Source: Mactra quadrangularis
Taxonomy: Eukaryota > Mollusca > Bivalvia > Venerida > Mactridae
DNA: 64,000 bases
Reading direction: 5' to 3'
Assembly (NCBI GenBank): GCA_025267735.1
Contig: CM046305.1
Coordinates: forward strand, 39,887,108-39,951,107
Part shown: positions 10,271 to 22,941 of the stretch, one piece after another
Layout of the letters: each line of letters opens with the position of its first letter
How positions within the stretch are numbered: the first letter of the stretch is position 1
Notes under the pieces: generated by a model
The model's database searches: none
What the model was told of the DNA's origin: nothing
What the model saw: only the letters and a program-made list of their open reading frames with translations
Made by a program: the position numbers and the translations under genes

Positions 10271-11289
10271 CAATATGAAAAGAGTGCTATAAAAATATAT
10301 TTTTTATTGTTATCTTTTCTTTCTACTATTGTATTATTTCCCTCGTAACACTGTCAGAACTAGCAATTTGCAATGGTTAAGCTAGTAATCTGATTCGAAA
10401 TAAGTGAAACCTTTGGACAGTGGACATAAAAGCCAAGCAAGAGAAAAAATAAAATATATGTATTATAATTTAATTATAAATTGATTTAATAGAAATACAA
10501 TGTGCTCTAAAATTACATGTAAATAATAAAGAAATAATATTCGTCTAAATATTAATGAAACAAAAAATAGAAACTTATTATTTAAACGTTTATTCATTTC
10601 TCTTACAATTTGTATTCAAACTCGTATTTTGCATCAGGAAATGCTGATTATCTATTCGTTTATTTTGAAAATTCATTTTCTTATTCAATGCAGGAATCAG
10701 GTGGCGCACAAAAAATAAACAATTTCTTAATCAGTCCTCGAATATCTGTTCAATATGTAGTAGTTTATTCCATTATTATCGTTCAGGTTTCATATTTACT
10801 ACACATTACATTATTTGATCTTGTGAAGTAAAAACACTGTTATTAAGTAAGTCTAATCTAGAGTTTTTATTCATTGGTTGATTTGCAATTAAAAATCATT
10901 TTCTGCGTCGTATAACAATATTTGGTGAAACTTGCTGAAAGCTGTCGACACAATTTTAATGGACTATCACTAATTATTTTTATATAATTTATTCAAATTA
11001 CATACTGATTAAAAGTCGAATATCAGTTCAATTCATGTTTGGTATAGAGGAAGCAATGTTTTATGCTGTTACAGATGTATATTATTTCTAAAAGGTCCTA
11101 AAACAAGTTTACATGGTATTGAAGTTCTGATCGTGCCGTATGATAATGAACAATACACTATAGAATGTTTAATAAAATTGCATTAAAAATGGTTATTAAT
11201 GAGACGTCAATCAAACTTCTTTCATGATTCTCTAAGTTACAGAAATGTGCAATTTCTATCTCAATCTACATTCTGTCACAATTTAAATC
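10271..11289. other. Intergenic and 3' flank of the intact HSPA12 gene
   Basis: No gene was seen. On the minus strand an ATTAAA variant poly(A) signal lies at 11,173-11,168, about 117 nt beyond the HSPA12 stop, and is the nearest candidate for its 3' end. The remainder is very AT-rich. Confidence 0.35.
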
Positions 11290-14200
11290 TTATTTTGATG
11301 CAGCACCGACGTCACTATCATCATCTAAACAGTTAAGTTTTACCTCCATTGATTCTCCTGTCTGTCTATCAATGCCTATTACTTTTATTTCTGTACCTCC
11401 AAACATGAATGTTACCTCGAACCCAATATTTCCCCTTGACGTACCAGATAGTAAGCCAAAAATTGGCGGTGTTATTGGAAGTTTCAATGTTCCAACCAAT
11501 TTGCATGATTTATCTGTAACGAATTCAGGGTTTAGTTCTGTAGTTCTGTAAATTTTGACCTCAACTTTGTTTGCCATTGGACTTAGTGGAAAGTATGTTT
11601 TTCCTGCTATTTCTTCATTATGTTTGACTACATCACCTACTCTGACATGTGTAGAAAATATATCAATGCAATGTGGTTTACCTAAACGATGTTCGATGCG
11701 TGCCGGACCGTGGGTACAAGTGTTTGTTTGCTCGTGCACTACATCGGTTCCGTACGTATATTTCAACTTGCGTTGAACAATTATTGTCGCATCGTGACCG
11801 TAAATAACTGCTCCTTTGACTATGGCCAATTCAGGATCTGAAGGAATTACTACATTGACATCAGGAAATGCCTCTTTAACAGCTTTCTGTAAAATAACTG
11901 ATCTCGAAAATCCCCCGACCATTAAAATTGTGTTGCAGCCAATAACATCTTCATGGTCAAGTATTTCATTTACCTTCGCGATGGTATTTTTTACTGAAAT
12001 TTCAAACAAAGATTTAAAAACAGAAAAGTCAATCATTAATTTGTCTCTATTTAGTTTAAGTTTATCTTTAAATGTTGATTTTTTAATTGCTGTTACCATA
12101 TCTTGACCACTATCTTCCAAATAATCTTTCAAAGATGCTGGTATTTGAATTCTAACACTCTTTTCATTTTGAACATTGCAAATTCTTTTCTGCGTTTCAA
12201 AACAATCCATCAGGTACAAATAATCTTCTATTGCTTCCTTCTTGACCTTTTTCATAGATTTACAGCCTATAACAAAAAGGATTAAAATATGAAGTTAACA
12301 TGACATTTTAATCTGAATTATTCCATTCAAGATTTCATTTCTTATCAATGATGTTTAATGACGTTTTTTTTTAATTAAATTCATCACATTTTTGGTATTA
12401 TTGAACAATGAAACACATATATTTTCAACTATTCACGTTTATTTCGTATTGGTTGTTCTAGTGTATCTAGTTAAAGACAACATTCGATATTCTTGGTTTC
12501 CAAAATCTGAAACTTGTAAAACGTTTTCGACAATATTTTGAATTTCTCTACCTACCAAAAACATTTGATAGAAACTTCTCAAATTCTTGGTCAACTCGTC
12601 TTCCTCCCCAATCACCACCAGAGGCCTTGTGGACTTCTTTCAGTTTGTCACCATCACATACCTCATGAACCGTAATGTCGATAGTTCCACCTATGGATTA
12701 GTATATTATATATAATTATATTCCCAAATGTGTTTAAATTCTTTTAAATCTATGATTATTCCTGTAAATGATAAAACATGTTTTCTCTAATGTACACATA
12801 ACATGAATGATTGAAATTGAATTAAAATGCTTGTAAAGATTTGTATTATCATAAGAGCAAATTTCTTATGGCTAAATAATACAAATGACGCAAAAAAACG
12901 TATAAAAAATATTGACTAAAATGATTTTAATGAGCTGATTACGCCTAGAGTTTTAAATTGTCAACTCAAGTTGTCAACAATTGTATAATTATAATTCTCT
13001 GTGTTTATATAAATTAATTTGATTACCTCCAGCGTCTAAAATTAGATATTTGTGTCCAGATGATAATGTTGAAAGTGAATGATCATTGTTTAAAATTGGA
13101 AGAAGTCTACAAAACAATGATGCAGCCTCTGGTTCTAGAGCAATAACTAGCTGTTCGTTTAATATACCAGCCTGAAGTAAAACTACTATTTTGTTAAATC
13201 CATGTTAATGTATTTGGAGTTTAAACCTTGATCACAGGCTTCCTTTGTATTTTTCATATCTTACAGTATAACACCATAATATAGTTATGATACCAAAAGC
13301 CGGGATCAAGCGGAGACACGTGCGAACATTATCCTGATAGTTCATGCTCTATGTAAATTTTTGCCAACCAAACTATAACATGTCATTTAAACTAAATATA
13401 CGTTTTGAAGGAGCTTTTGTACAGATTTACTTTATATTACACCTGTCCTTTGATTTATTCGTAGGAATATGAAATTTTTATGTAATGGTAATTGACATTA
13501 AACCAGTCCTCCCATTTCTTAATATTCATAATCCGTTCACCTTTAAAAGGATCAGCGTTTACTTGGGCAATCATAGTCGAATTTCTTATACACAAATGAT
13601 TTATTTGTTATATACAAATTATCCTCTTGTCTGAATGAGTGGCTGAAGAAGCTTTAGCGTAATGTCAATTTATTAAACTAGCCATGTTTCATGAAATTAT
13701 AAAGCATTGACAAGTTTAATGCGAAATAATCTTTAAAAACATATACAACCCAATTTTCATGCGCCCGTTTGAAAAACGGGACGTATTATGTTATGATGTT
13801 GTCCGTCTGTCCGTCCAATTGCTTGTCCGAATGATAACTCAAGAAAGGATGCACCTAGGTTCCCCAAATTTTATTTATAAATAGCCCTTGGGTAGAGGGG
13901 GTGCGCTATTGATTATGAGACCCCAGGGTTAAAGGTCAAGGTCACTGGGACTTAAAATATGAAAACTTTGTCCGGACATTGACTCAACAATAACTGTACC
14001 TAGGTTCACCAAATTTAATGTGAGAGTAGCCCTTGTGTCAAGGATATGCCCTATTGGTTTTGGGGTCCCATGGTCAAAGGTCAAGGTCACAGGGACATCA
14101 TATAGAAAAAACCTTGTCCGGACGATAACTCAACAACCACTGTACCTGGGTTCACCAGATTTTATGAGAGTAGCCCGTGTGTCAAAGATGTTTACACAAT

Positions 14201-16293
14201 TTTATGTACGGGTAGCCCTTATGTCAGGCATATGCCCCTTTGATTTTGAGGCCCCAGGGTTTAAGGTCAAGGTTGCTAGGACATCATAAGTGAAAACCTT
14301 GTCCAGACAATAACTCAACAAGCACTTTATCTAAGTTCACCAAATTTTATGTATGGATACTCCTTGCGTCCAGGGTGTGCCCTTTTGGTTTTGAGGCCCC
14401 TGGGTCAAAGTTCAAGGTCACTGGAAGTTCATATGGTACTTTGTGCGGGTGATACCTCTACCACAGCTGTACCTAGGTTCTCAAAATCTTTGCTTTGGAT
14501 AGTCCTCTGGTTAAGGATGTGACCTATTCTGAGGTCCTGGGATCATAGGTCAAGGTCACCGGGACTTTATATGAGATAGAACACAGGCGTATATTGCCCC
14601 GCTCAGCGGAGCTCTTGTATTTCCTAACAGTATATATAAATGTGGATTCATATGCGTGGCATTATATTGTTTCTTTTCTAGCAACACTATATACAACTTA
14701 CTTGATTTGCAGCTTCTCGCATAAATTGTTTTGCTGCATCATCCCATATAGCAGGTACAGTCAATACCCATCTATAATCTTCATCGGTCAATGACGCATT
14801 GGAAGTCGTGTCACTTTTTGCGATAGAAGCTCCAGCTGTCTCCACGAGGTCATTTTTCAAACATTTTATTGCTTCAGCAAATACCTTTAAAGCTGGCAAC
14901 TTTTTCCCTGACACATTGTCTGTAATCATCAATTTCCTGTTGATCTTCTACAAATGATTATGGTAAAAAGGAATAAAGTATGTGCTACAAGCGGTACAAG
15001 GCATTGAACTAAGGGTGACTTCCGTACTTGAATATGCAAAACTAGCCAATGAGTATTCATAATTTATCGTCGAGTCCACATTGCATGGTTGCTATTCCAG
15101 GTCACATTAAGAGGACATTGTAAATAGAATATTATAATACTGGGCTTTGAATCACAAAATTATTTATAAAATGTATTTGAACTGCATTTTTTCACATCGC
15201 TGTAAGAAATTTACAATGGCATGTTAATTTTCTACATATGCCGAAAATGTTGCCTATTAAAAAATAGTTTATCCCTGTTTTTATGTTCTCCCAAGATTAC
15301 GTAGATTTTAGTTACTTTTTACAAAGTTATGTTGCTGAATACATTTGTATTATGCTGCTGATTTCAGTTTTTTTTCTGTGCAGTAACAATTTCAAATAAA
15401 CTTGTCAAATCAACATAAATACCCGTTCAAAAAGCTGCATTTTGAAATTCTTGAAAAAGCTACACTTAGTGTGTTTATTTTCCTCTGTCAGCTCGGCATA
15501 TTCTCTCAAAGCGTCATAACCAAAGCAAGTTGTGTTGTCAGGTCTAATGAGGAGACATGTTGGTGCTGCAATAAGTGTGTAAAGTTAATATTACTATAAT
15601 GATAGCATTGATAACAAATGTTTCTGGAAATCATGCATGTATCGTACCTTAATTTATTAGACTTTGTGTAATATTGTTAACCGGTTATCAGATAATAATT
15701 TTCATAAATTATTACTTAAATTCTTTACTGTGTTATTTCGTTATACTCAACTTTCAAATTTGAATAATTCCACGGTCATTGAATACATTTTCTTTTAAAA
15801 AATACGAAGACGACGGTGGCCCAGGAGGCATAAACCGCCATTTATCGATCTTAGATTAATTCCAAAAGATTTTTGAAAGGATTTGAACGTCAGTGTTTGA
15901 ATATTGTGTTTTCAAATTCCCCTAATCAGACTATGTTATGTTATTGTACAACTAGATTTGCTTAATAGAATCTTTGACAATGAAAAAATGCATTTTAATT
16001 ATTGCTTCAACAGTAGTTATGATTCTAAAATAGTTCTAAAATATGTTGAATTTTAGTCTTTTTGAATCTGTCGAATATGGTCAGTGAAATGTAGATATGT
16101 AATTGATCAGATAAGCAAGATTGTATATGTTAATGAACATGTTCAATTCAAAAACAAATGCACAAACCTTTTTCAGACATCCTGTTTCCAAGATTTGACC
16201 AATTCTTGCTGTGTATTTTAAGCTTGTCACGAAGAAATTCATATTTGAATGAAAATGCCCAAGTTGAAAAAGAAGTCCCAAAATCAATCGCTG
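11290..16293 (-). CDS. HSPA12-type heat shock 70 kDa protein, six exons, 5' end not found
   Basis: A member of the divergent Hsp70 branch with HSPA12A/B: an ATPase fold with a shortened, altered substrate-binding region, presumed cytosolic. Coding exons on the minus strand are 16,293-16,168, 15,565-15,423, 14,947-14,702, 13,171-13,027, 12,690-12,556 and 12,266-11,290. All phases agree (1, 0, 0, 1, 1, stop) with GT/AG junctions. Exon order gives the phosphate-1 loop AIDFGTSFS followed by the family-typical FKYEF; RPDNTTCFGYDA and FKMQLFE; then RWVLTVPAIWDDAAKQFM; ALEPEAA and LILDAG joined across the intron to GGTIDITVHE (phosphate-2); and VGGFSRSVILQKAV (adenosine motif). Together these encode about 590 residues against roughly 650-690 in vertebrate HSPA12A/B. 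A short first exon supplying the start Met and one base of an Ala codon must lie above 16,293 but was not identified. No inactivating change was seen, in contrast to the two flanking copies. Confidence 0.93.
13758..14618 (+). repeat. Dispersed repeat with internal degenerate tandem units, inside HSPA12 intron
   Basis: The block opens with a GC-rich CCCGTTTGAAAAACGGGACG hairpin followed by GTCCGTCTGTCCGTCC. It contains four to five degenerate units holding TTGTCCGGAC (13,968; 14,114; 14,299), CCTAGGTTCACCAAATTTTA and GGTCAAGGTCAC, and closes with GCCCCGCTCAGCGGAGCTCT. Unit spacing varies (about 146-185 bp). Start and end each carry a short palindrome, so this is a discrete inserted element. 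No protein is encoded. Confidence 0.75.
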
Positions 16294-16373
16294 CTGTAAG
16301 TAACATATTAACCATTGTGAAAATTCAAGATGGGCTGAAAAATTAAAAATATTTTATCATAAGCAACTGTTAT

Positions 16374-16645
16374 TATACCCCCGCTTCGAAGAAGAGGGTG
16401 GTATACTGTTTTATTCTTGTCCGTGCGTGTGTCCGTGCGTGCGTCCGTCCGTTACAAAATTTCCGTCGCAGTTTTCTCAGCAACTATAACATGCAGCAGC
16501 CTAATACTTTGCATATTGCTTAATCCCATAGTCCCATGTGGTGTAAAGCGATTTCATGCTCCTTGCTCATCTACTTCCTGTTTGTCGCATATTTTTAGAT
16601 TTTTGCGGGGATATCACTAGTGAGCATTAGCTCACAGATTTACTT
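16374..16645 (+). repeat. Dispersed element C, copy 1 (uninterrupted)
   Basis: It runs from TTATACCCCCGCTTCGAAGA through GTCCGTGCGTGTGTCCGTGC to GAGCATTAGCTCACAGATTT. The reverse complement of nearly the whole unit recurs at 43,608-44,038, where it carries an extra 142-bp insertion. The present copy therefore supplies the empty-site sequence CAGCAACTATAACATGC. It is non-coding. Confidence 0.85.
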
Positions 16646-17391
16646 GTTGCTAAATGGTTACAATTCTGTTCAAGTAAAATCAGTTGTAAGTTACGCTGCA
16701 GTTAATCTCACTAGAAGCCGTAATAAACGATGATGTATATAACATTGTATCCATAGATCTTAAGATAAATGAGAATGTTCTATGAATGCATTTGCAAAAC
16801 TTCATCCTTATTTTACCTATCATGTGGTCATAATATACATATGTACTGTTAAGCATTCTATATGGAATGGTAGTTGTTGTGAAACTTCTACATGAGGCTT
16901 AATATAATTATGCTAGTACAAGCAAATGATAATAATTACGATTACCATTTATGTCAAGTAAAAACAATAGTAAATAATTTTTAAATAAATCACACTGGAG
17001 GCAGTAAATAACAATGTTGATTGACACATTTCATAATGTGTCGGTAAATAGATGCACTATGGATACATTTGCAAAACTTAGAGATTCCATCCCTATTTAG
17101 TATAATATAATATGGTGTAATGTTTTTTAATACGATTCATCAAATCAAATTATTTGTTTTTATTTAATTATCACTGAACACCTGCTTCATTAAGTCGACT
17201 CACTAAGCCTGAATGAAAATAAAAACAAAGGTGATTGACTTAGTAAAGATTGTGTATATTTAAGTGTTGGCAAATAATCAAACTGTAATTACTATGTTGA
17301 TGTGTCAAGTCCGGATTCAACGTGGAATGTGCCCCCTCCTCCACCTGGGGTATGAAACATGTCAACGCATGTGAGGGGTAACTAACAATTA
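16646..17391. other. AT-rich intergenic sequence upstream of HSPA12
   Basis: No open frame or recognised repeat. The missing first exon of the minus-strand HSPA12 gene would be expected in this stretch or in the intervals up to about 20 kb, but no start-codon exon in the right phase stood out. Confidence 0.35.
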
Positions 17392-17750
17392 GGAACTTTA
17401 GTCAGTTATCTTTCCCTGATAAAATCTGAAGCAATCCAGTTGGTAAGTAGGTCCTTACAGTTGGAATCCTCGGATTTTATCTCTGAATTCCTATGTAAGG
17501 GTAAAAAATATTTCATCCAATATCTTTTTGTTAATGAAGATATTAACAGAAGTGATGGAATTTAGATAGTTCTTTCACTTAAAAATAATTAGCTTGAATT
17601 TCAAACAAATGAAATGATAAACAAAAAAGTTATTTAAGATTAAATTTGGCAAATTGACATTGAAAAGTAAGGGTAAAATCCGAGTAATCCAACTAATTAG
17701 ACCTACCTATTTCGAAGAGTATACAAGGGGAACTAACTGACTAAAGTCCC
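17392..17750. mobile_element. MITE 2, about 359 bp, copy 2
   Basis: Same inverted ends and body as 9,043-9,394 (left end GGAACTTTAGTCAGTTATCT, right end TAACTGACTAAAGTCC). It lies in the same orientation as the first copy. Confidence 0.85.
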
Positions 17751-18607
17751 GTATTGAATTTTTTATAGATTTGGCTCGGAAGTACATTTGAAAAGTAGAC
17801 AATGATCTAAATTGATATATATAAATACCTATAGGTAAAGTAATCTGAGCATATCAATCATTCAACACTTCGATCATGAAAGTATAATTGCACTTTGCTA
17901 TTCTGCCCCTGCATAGTCAATAAAGAGTTGTGATTAGCAAGATATGATAATGTTGCTCTAGTTTTTTACCACTTAACACTTCTCATTATCTAACTTAATC
18001 ACGATTTCATTGATATAAAACTTTTGAAATGGTTTACTGAAAATGAATTTCAATTACGTTTTTCTGTGACCTAGTGTTTTGCCACAAATGGCCAGTCATC
18101 AAACTAGTCCTAGTTTTATTGATATGAAGCTACTTACCAAGTTTTTTGAAAATTGGAGCATAAATATCGTACATGTACATAGGGTAAACAATGAAAGGTT
18201 GTCAGAAAGGCACGCCGGTCAATCCACCCCCCCCCAAAAAAAAGCTCTGCACATTAAAACTATCTCGTGTACATGCTAGACAACACACACTATTGCACTC
18301 AAGTAGAGGTGTTATTCATTTGTTAAATAATCTCAAAAGCATCGTATGTAAAACAACGTATCATTACAATCTGTGATATTTGATACAAACAAATGCAATA
18401 CAATTAAACATATGTTTTTGTTGCCAAAGTAGTAACTTATTCATTGTCTTAAGCATTGATAAGTATGTTGAAAATTATATACACCTTAATACAAGGTGTA
18501 GTAATGTAAATTATCAATACCAGCCAAACCTTGCAATATTTGTGGCTAGAAATGTGTATAGATAAATACATATTTATTACATGTATATGTAATTATTTAA
18601 TATTATA

Positions 18608-18869
18608 GCTCGTTTAGGATAACTTGAGACAAAATACAACGATACCATTTTTATACCAGCTGCATCTACGCATAGTACACGTAATTATCGATTATTATCA
18701 GTGTGTTTTTGATGTATTAAATTTAGTACGAGAACACACGTTCCACGCATTAAGACGTGTTTAATACTTTCATTACACAAAATCAACTGACCTCCCTATT
18801 TTATGTAATACCCGAGTCCCAAATATGAAAACAAACTGAGTCTTTTGTCTCATGTTATCCTAAACAAGC
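18608..18869. mobile_element. MITE 3, 262 bp, TA target site
   Basis: The ends GCTCGTTTAGGATAACTTGA and the complementary TCATGTTATCCTAAACAAGC are about 27 bp long with two or three mismatches. Each end is flanked by TA (18,606-18,607 and 18,870-18,871), as expected for a Tc1/mariner-class non-autonomous element. No frame is conserved inside. Confidence 0.8.
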
Positions 18870-19079
18870 TACTGTACAGTATTTTTTACATTATATGTTA
18901 TTTAAAGTCATGTAGCTGATATTGACAAAATTAATGCACATTTAAACGTAATAAAAAGATAAATAATTGAATTTTGTTTGATTAGAATATATTGGTACTT
19001 TTTTAAACAATGAAAATAGTATATACGACCTTCATACATTCATGCAATAAATATAAGTACAATTGTTTCCAGATATGTT

Positions 19080-19560
19080 TAATTATTGTACGCACCGGTC
19101 AGATTGAAAGAATCAAAGTATTGAAATACAAAACGGCTTTCGTGCACATTGAAACCAAACGAATCAATACTAATGATTACTCCTTACTCATTAGATTCAA
19201 GTACGAACCGAGCAGGGCAAAAATGCGGACCAAGTGTATATTCTATCCGGTATAACTAGCAAATACTACAGTTTAGTCACAGTGTATTTACGAGATTTGA
19301 CTCCACCCATTCACACGCTTATCCATATAAGTAAAATACCTGTCACTGACACTGAAACAAAGTGGCGTCAGTAAATTGATTGAACTACTTTTATCGCCTA
19401 GAAAAAAAACTGCGTAGGCTAGTTAATCAGAGACATGTGTATCACTGCGCGGGTTAAACTGGTCAGGCATTTGAATCGTCGATAGTTTTCGACTTTTGGT
19501 ATAACTTAAGGCTTTCGGCGGGAAATCGCCGAAAGTCTAAAATGCATTTAGATCGTAAAT
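19080..19560. repeat. Segmental duplicate, unit 1 (empty site for the long-TIR element)
   Basis: The stretch 19,100-19,260 (ATCAAAGTATTGAAATACA, CTCATTAGATTCAAGTACGA) and 19,430-19,560 (GGCATTTGAATCGTCGATAG and the CTTTCGGCG palindrome) recur in order at 20,330-20,420, 22,381-22,440 and 22,835-22,950. Unit 1 has CATTAG running straight into ATTCAAG, the undisturbed target. Confidence 0.8.
19512..19535. promoter_or_regulatory. Conserved palindrome, copy 1
   Basis: Arms CTTTCGGCG and CGCCGAAAG are separated by six bases. A second version at 22,922-22,941 keeps the arms although the centre and several flanking bases differ. It lies about 80 nt after a block that is also identical between copies. 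Function is unknown; it does not match the spaced GAA/TTC pattern of a heat-shock element. Confidence 0.4.
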
Positions 19561-20420
19561 GCTGAACTTCGTCCGGTGTCTAAGTTTCTATTCTTGATAA
19601 CGGAAAATACATGTATTCTATTAAAAGAATTAACGAGTTGTAGTTTTACAAAAAAGGAAAGTTGGTAAGACAAATCAGAACTAAATAACTAAATAAAAGA
19701 GTTGGTAAACAGCGAAAACAACATGATCAAGTTATAGCGTACATAAACAAATAGGTAAACTAGCCTACTATTTATATACATGTAATTCAAAACTGACTGA
19801 AACAAAAGGCCGGTCCGGAAATTTAAACCATTGTCCGCCTAATTTTTGTGGTAAAAACCAAACATGGTAACGTTGCATATTCGAAGCACTAACATAAAAA
19901 ACCGTTTGAGCAGTAGTTTTAACTCTTGTCCTTCCACTCATCTTTGAAATAAATGAAACAGCATAAACGTAATATTCAAAGCAAACCGTAACGGAATTTT
20001 CCATTGTCCGCCTTCTTTTCATGTCGATAAATCAAAAACCGTATCGTTAATACATTTAAATTACCCATAGTCTCTATATTGATTTGTAAAACAACAATGT
20101 TAATTCGTTTTAGGAAAAGTAAATAAAATTTTCGACAATACCTCTGCTGTTTCTGTCGCCTATATATGCGAGAGTTTTGGGGCGTCTTCAGCTTAAATAG
20201 CGAAGTGTTCAAAGTGAAGGTTATACGATTTCATATCTTTAGATATTACATGTACGAGTACAGTTGGATTTTCAGAAAATGCAATAACCCATTTACATTA
20301 TCATTGACATACGAGTTAGTTCAGTGAGTACTTGTACATCAAAGTATTGAAATACAGAAGGACTTTCGTGCGCATTGAAACCTAACAAATCCATACTAAA
20401 GATTACTCTTTACACATTAG

Positions 20421-22380
20421 CACTGTCTAGATCGTGAAACGGTGGCGATTTTCAGTGTCACGGTGTAGCCACATCAAGATGGCGGAAAAACAAACATAAA
20501 AAAGGTACGTGTCGATTTTTGCATGATATTTTGAGAAATATTCGGACCCAAACGCGTTAGATAGTTTCATTTGATCCGTAAATATATATACTAAAGGGCG
20601 GGTGTACTCATCTAAAATGTCACAAAGGATTTATGTGAATTAAAGCCACCAAAGTTGACGAATGACCATCTGTCAAATTTGAACCGAGAGAGTGTATTAC
20701 TTTTGATAAAATCGCCGTTAGTACGGCACTTACCGTGTTATAAATACGATTGTGAGATAGTGTACATGCATGCAATTATATCTTAAAAGTGTACAAGTTC
20801 TAATTTATTTTGTTATGTCAAAACATGCCTACTTTCGGTTTTGTCTAAGCAACGGTTGAGATATAAGACCCGGTGAAGATTTTCCGTAAGAAATGACTCG
20901 GTGTTGCCATTAATAGTGGACACGGTGTATACATTTGCGTCAGAGAGAACACGGTTCGGACACCCATTCAAACGCTTGAAATGCGACCAGACTATATGGA
21001 ATACAGTCGAAATGTAGGCAAGGCAAAACGTAGCAGTATATGTTAAAAAACAGATACGGGTTTGGTCAAATCGTAGACAAATTTAAATCTTCTAACTGTT
21101 CATCATGTTCCACGTACATGGAAGTAACGTTTGCTGAGAGGGACCTACTAAAGTTACACTGCCGAGTGCTTTTATTGGTTCTGACGCTTTGTACGTTTTT
21201 CACATTTGGACTGGGAAGTGATTGAATCAATATCAACAGAAATATATTGTTTAGATTCTTGTATACTTTCTAGGTCTTTAACATCAGGACACTTCTTAAT
21301 TTCTATAAAAGGATGTACATATATGTTGATTCACTTTGAAATACTTCCTAGTTTGCAGTTCTAAATTTGGTATTAGTCTGTAGTATTTCGTCAGAAGGCC
21401 ATATCGGCCGGTTGATACTTTTTAAACAATCTCATCCGTCATTTTAGCTGCAATTTGGCATGCTTTTCTAATGAATGATTAATGCATGCTAGGAGATCAG
21501 ATTTTATAACTTACAGTAGTAGCATTAATAGCCTTTTTCATTTTGACACTGGGAAAAACAAAATAATGAAAAATATAAGTTTAGTCTTATCACAAAAGGG
21601 CCTTTATAAGTATCAGTTTCGAATTTCTATACTACACTATTCTTTTACGTATCAATACGAAAGGTGACGATCTGAAATAGAGGGAATAAAATAATACTAA
21701 CTGATTCATAATTAGGCGTTCCTTCTGCTAAGATTTACGTATTAAACACATTGGGCTTTTCTGTATAGCACAATACGAAGGATAATGCCAATGAAATTTA
21801 CTTCAAATGATATAGTTGCGTTTAGCGTTTGAATGGGTGTCCGAACCGTGTTAACTTACACGTAAATGTATACACCGTGTCCACTTTTTATGGCAACACC
21901 GAGTCATTTCTTACGGAAAATCTTCACCGGAGCTAATATCTCAACCGTTGCTTAGACAAAACCGAAAGTATGCATGTTTTGACAAAACAAAATAAATTAG
22001 AAATTGTACAATTTTAAGGTATAATTGCATGCATATACATTATCCCACGATCGTATTTATAACACGGTAAGTGCCGTACTAACGGCGATTTTATCATTAG
22101 TCATACAAATCTCTCGGTTCAAATCTGACAGACGGTCATTCGTCAACTTTGGTGGCTTTAATTCACATAAATCCTTTTTGACATGTCGGGTGAGTATACC
22201 CGCCCTTTAGTTTATTCATTTACGGATCAAATAAAACTATCTAACGCGTTTGGGTCCGAATATTCCTCAAAATATCATGCAAAAAACGACACGTACCTTT
22301 TTTATGTTTGTTTTTCTGCCATCTTGATGTGGCTACACCGTGACACGGAAAATCGCCACCGTTTCACGATCTAGACAGTG
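20421..22380. mobile_element. 1,960-bp DNA element with about 556-bp terminal inverted repeats
   Basis: Left arm 20,421 to about 20,976 and right arm about 21,824 to 22,380 are inverted copies with only scattered differences. The outermost 33 bp are perfect and begin CACTGTCTAGATCGTGAAAC. A 5-bp target repeat ATTAG flanks it (20,416-20,420 and 22,381-22,385), and the empty site survives at about 19,195. The 850-bp centre has no recognisable transposase; the longest open frame (21,040-21,225) shows no domain. Ends starting CAC with a 5-bp target repeat recall Transib-type elements, but the rest of the terminal motif does not settle the superfamily. Confidence 0.9.
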
Positions 22381-22921
22381 ATTAGATTCAAGTACGAATC
22401 AAGCAGGACAAAAATGCTGGCGAAATGTTAATTCTACCCTGTATTACTGGCAAATACTATCAGTTCAAAATACAAAGATTTTATTTTTCTCCTCTTCCCA
22501 TACAAAACCTTGAAGTACAGTTTTCCCTGTACACTTTGCCACTTTGCATACAAATTATGTAGGTATTATAATTATGGTTCAATACTGTAAAACTTAAACT
22601 TCAAGTAATACAATGAATGACCACAGTATGACTATCATTACATTAAACAGCTACAGACACTATCAATATACAAATCATTGTATTGCTCTTACTACATACA
22701 CTTCTCAACATGGAATAAAAAACCTTTGATTTGCTGTGGTTAATATTAACATTCATATACTTTACATGTATACTGCTATACTGCACTCAGATGACGGAAC
22801 TACTTTTATCTCTTAAAAATTGTCTGTGTAGTATATCAGAGACACGTGTATCACTCGGCAGGTTAAACGGGTCAGGCATTTGAATCGTCGATAGTTTTCG
22901 ACTTGTGGTATAACTTAATCT

Positions 22922-22941
22922 TTTCGGCGAAATCGCCGAAA
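22922..22941. promoter_or_regulatory. Conserved palindrome, copy 2
   Basis: TTTCGGCGA and TCGCCGAAA flank a central AA, a perfect 20-bp palindrome. It is the counterpart of 19,512-19,535 and lies about 450 bp upstream of the first remaining exon of HSPA12 copy B. It could be a dimer-binding site or only part of an old repeat. Confidence 0.4.

Noticed and set aside
11555..12285. Plus-strand open frames opposite the HSPA12 last exon
   Set aside because: Antisense shadows of a well-conserved minus-strand coding exon.
13968..14310. Regularly spaced repeats resembling a CRISPR array
   Set aside because: Units are long, diverged and contiguous without unique spacers, in a eukaryotic intron; a dispersed repeat explains them.
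19512..19535. Heat-shock element upstream of HSPA12
   Set aside because: The TTC and GAA triplets are not in the required alternating spacing, so the palindrome was left as of unknown function.
19768..20212. Minus-strand open frames as the missing HSPA12 first exon
   Set aside because: No Hsp70-like sequence and no donor leaving the one-base phase needed by the exon at 16,293.
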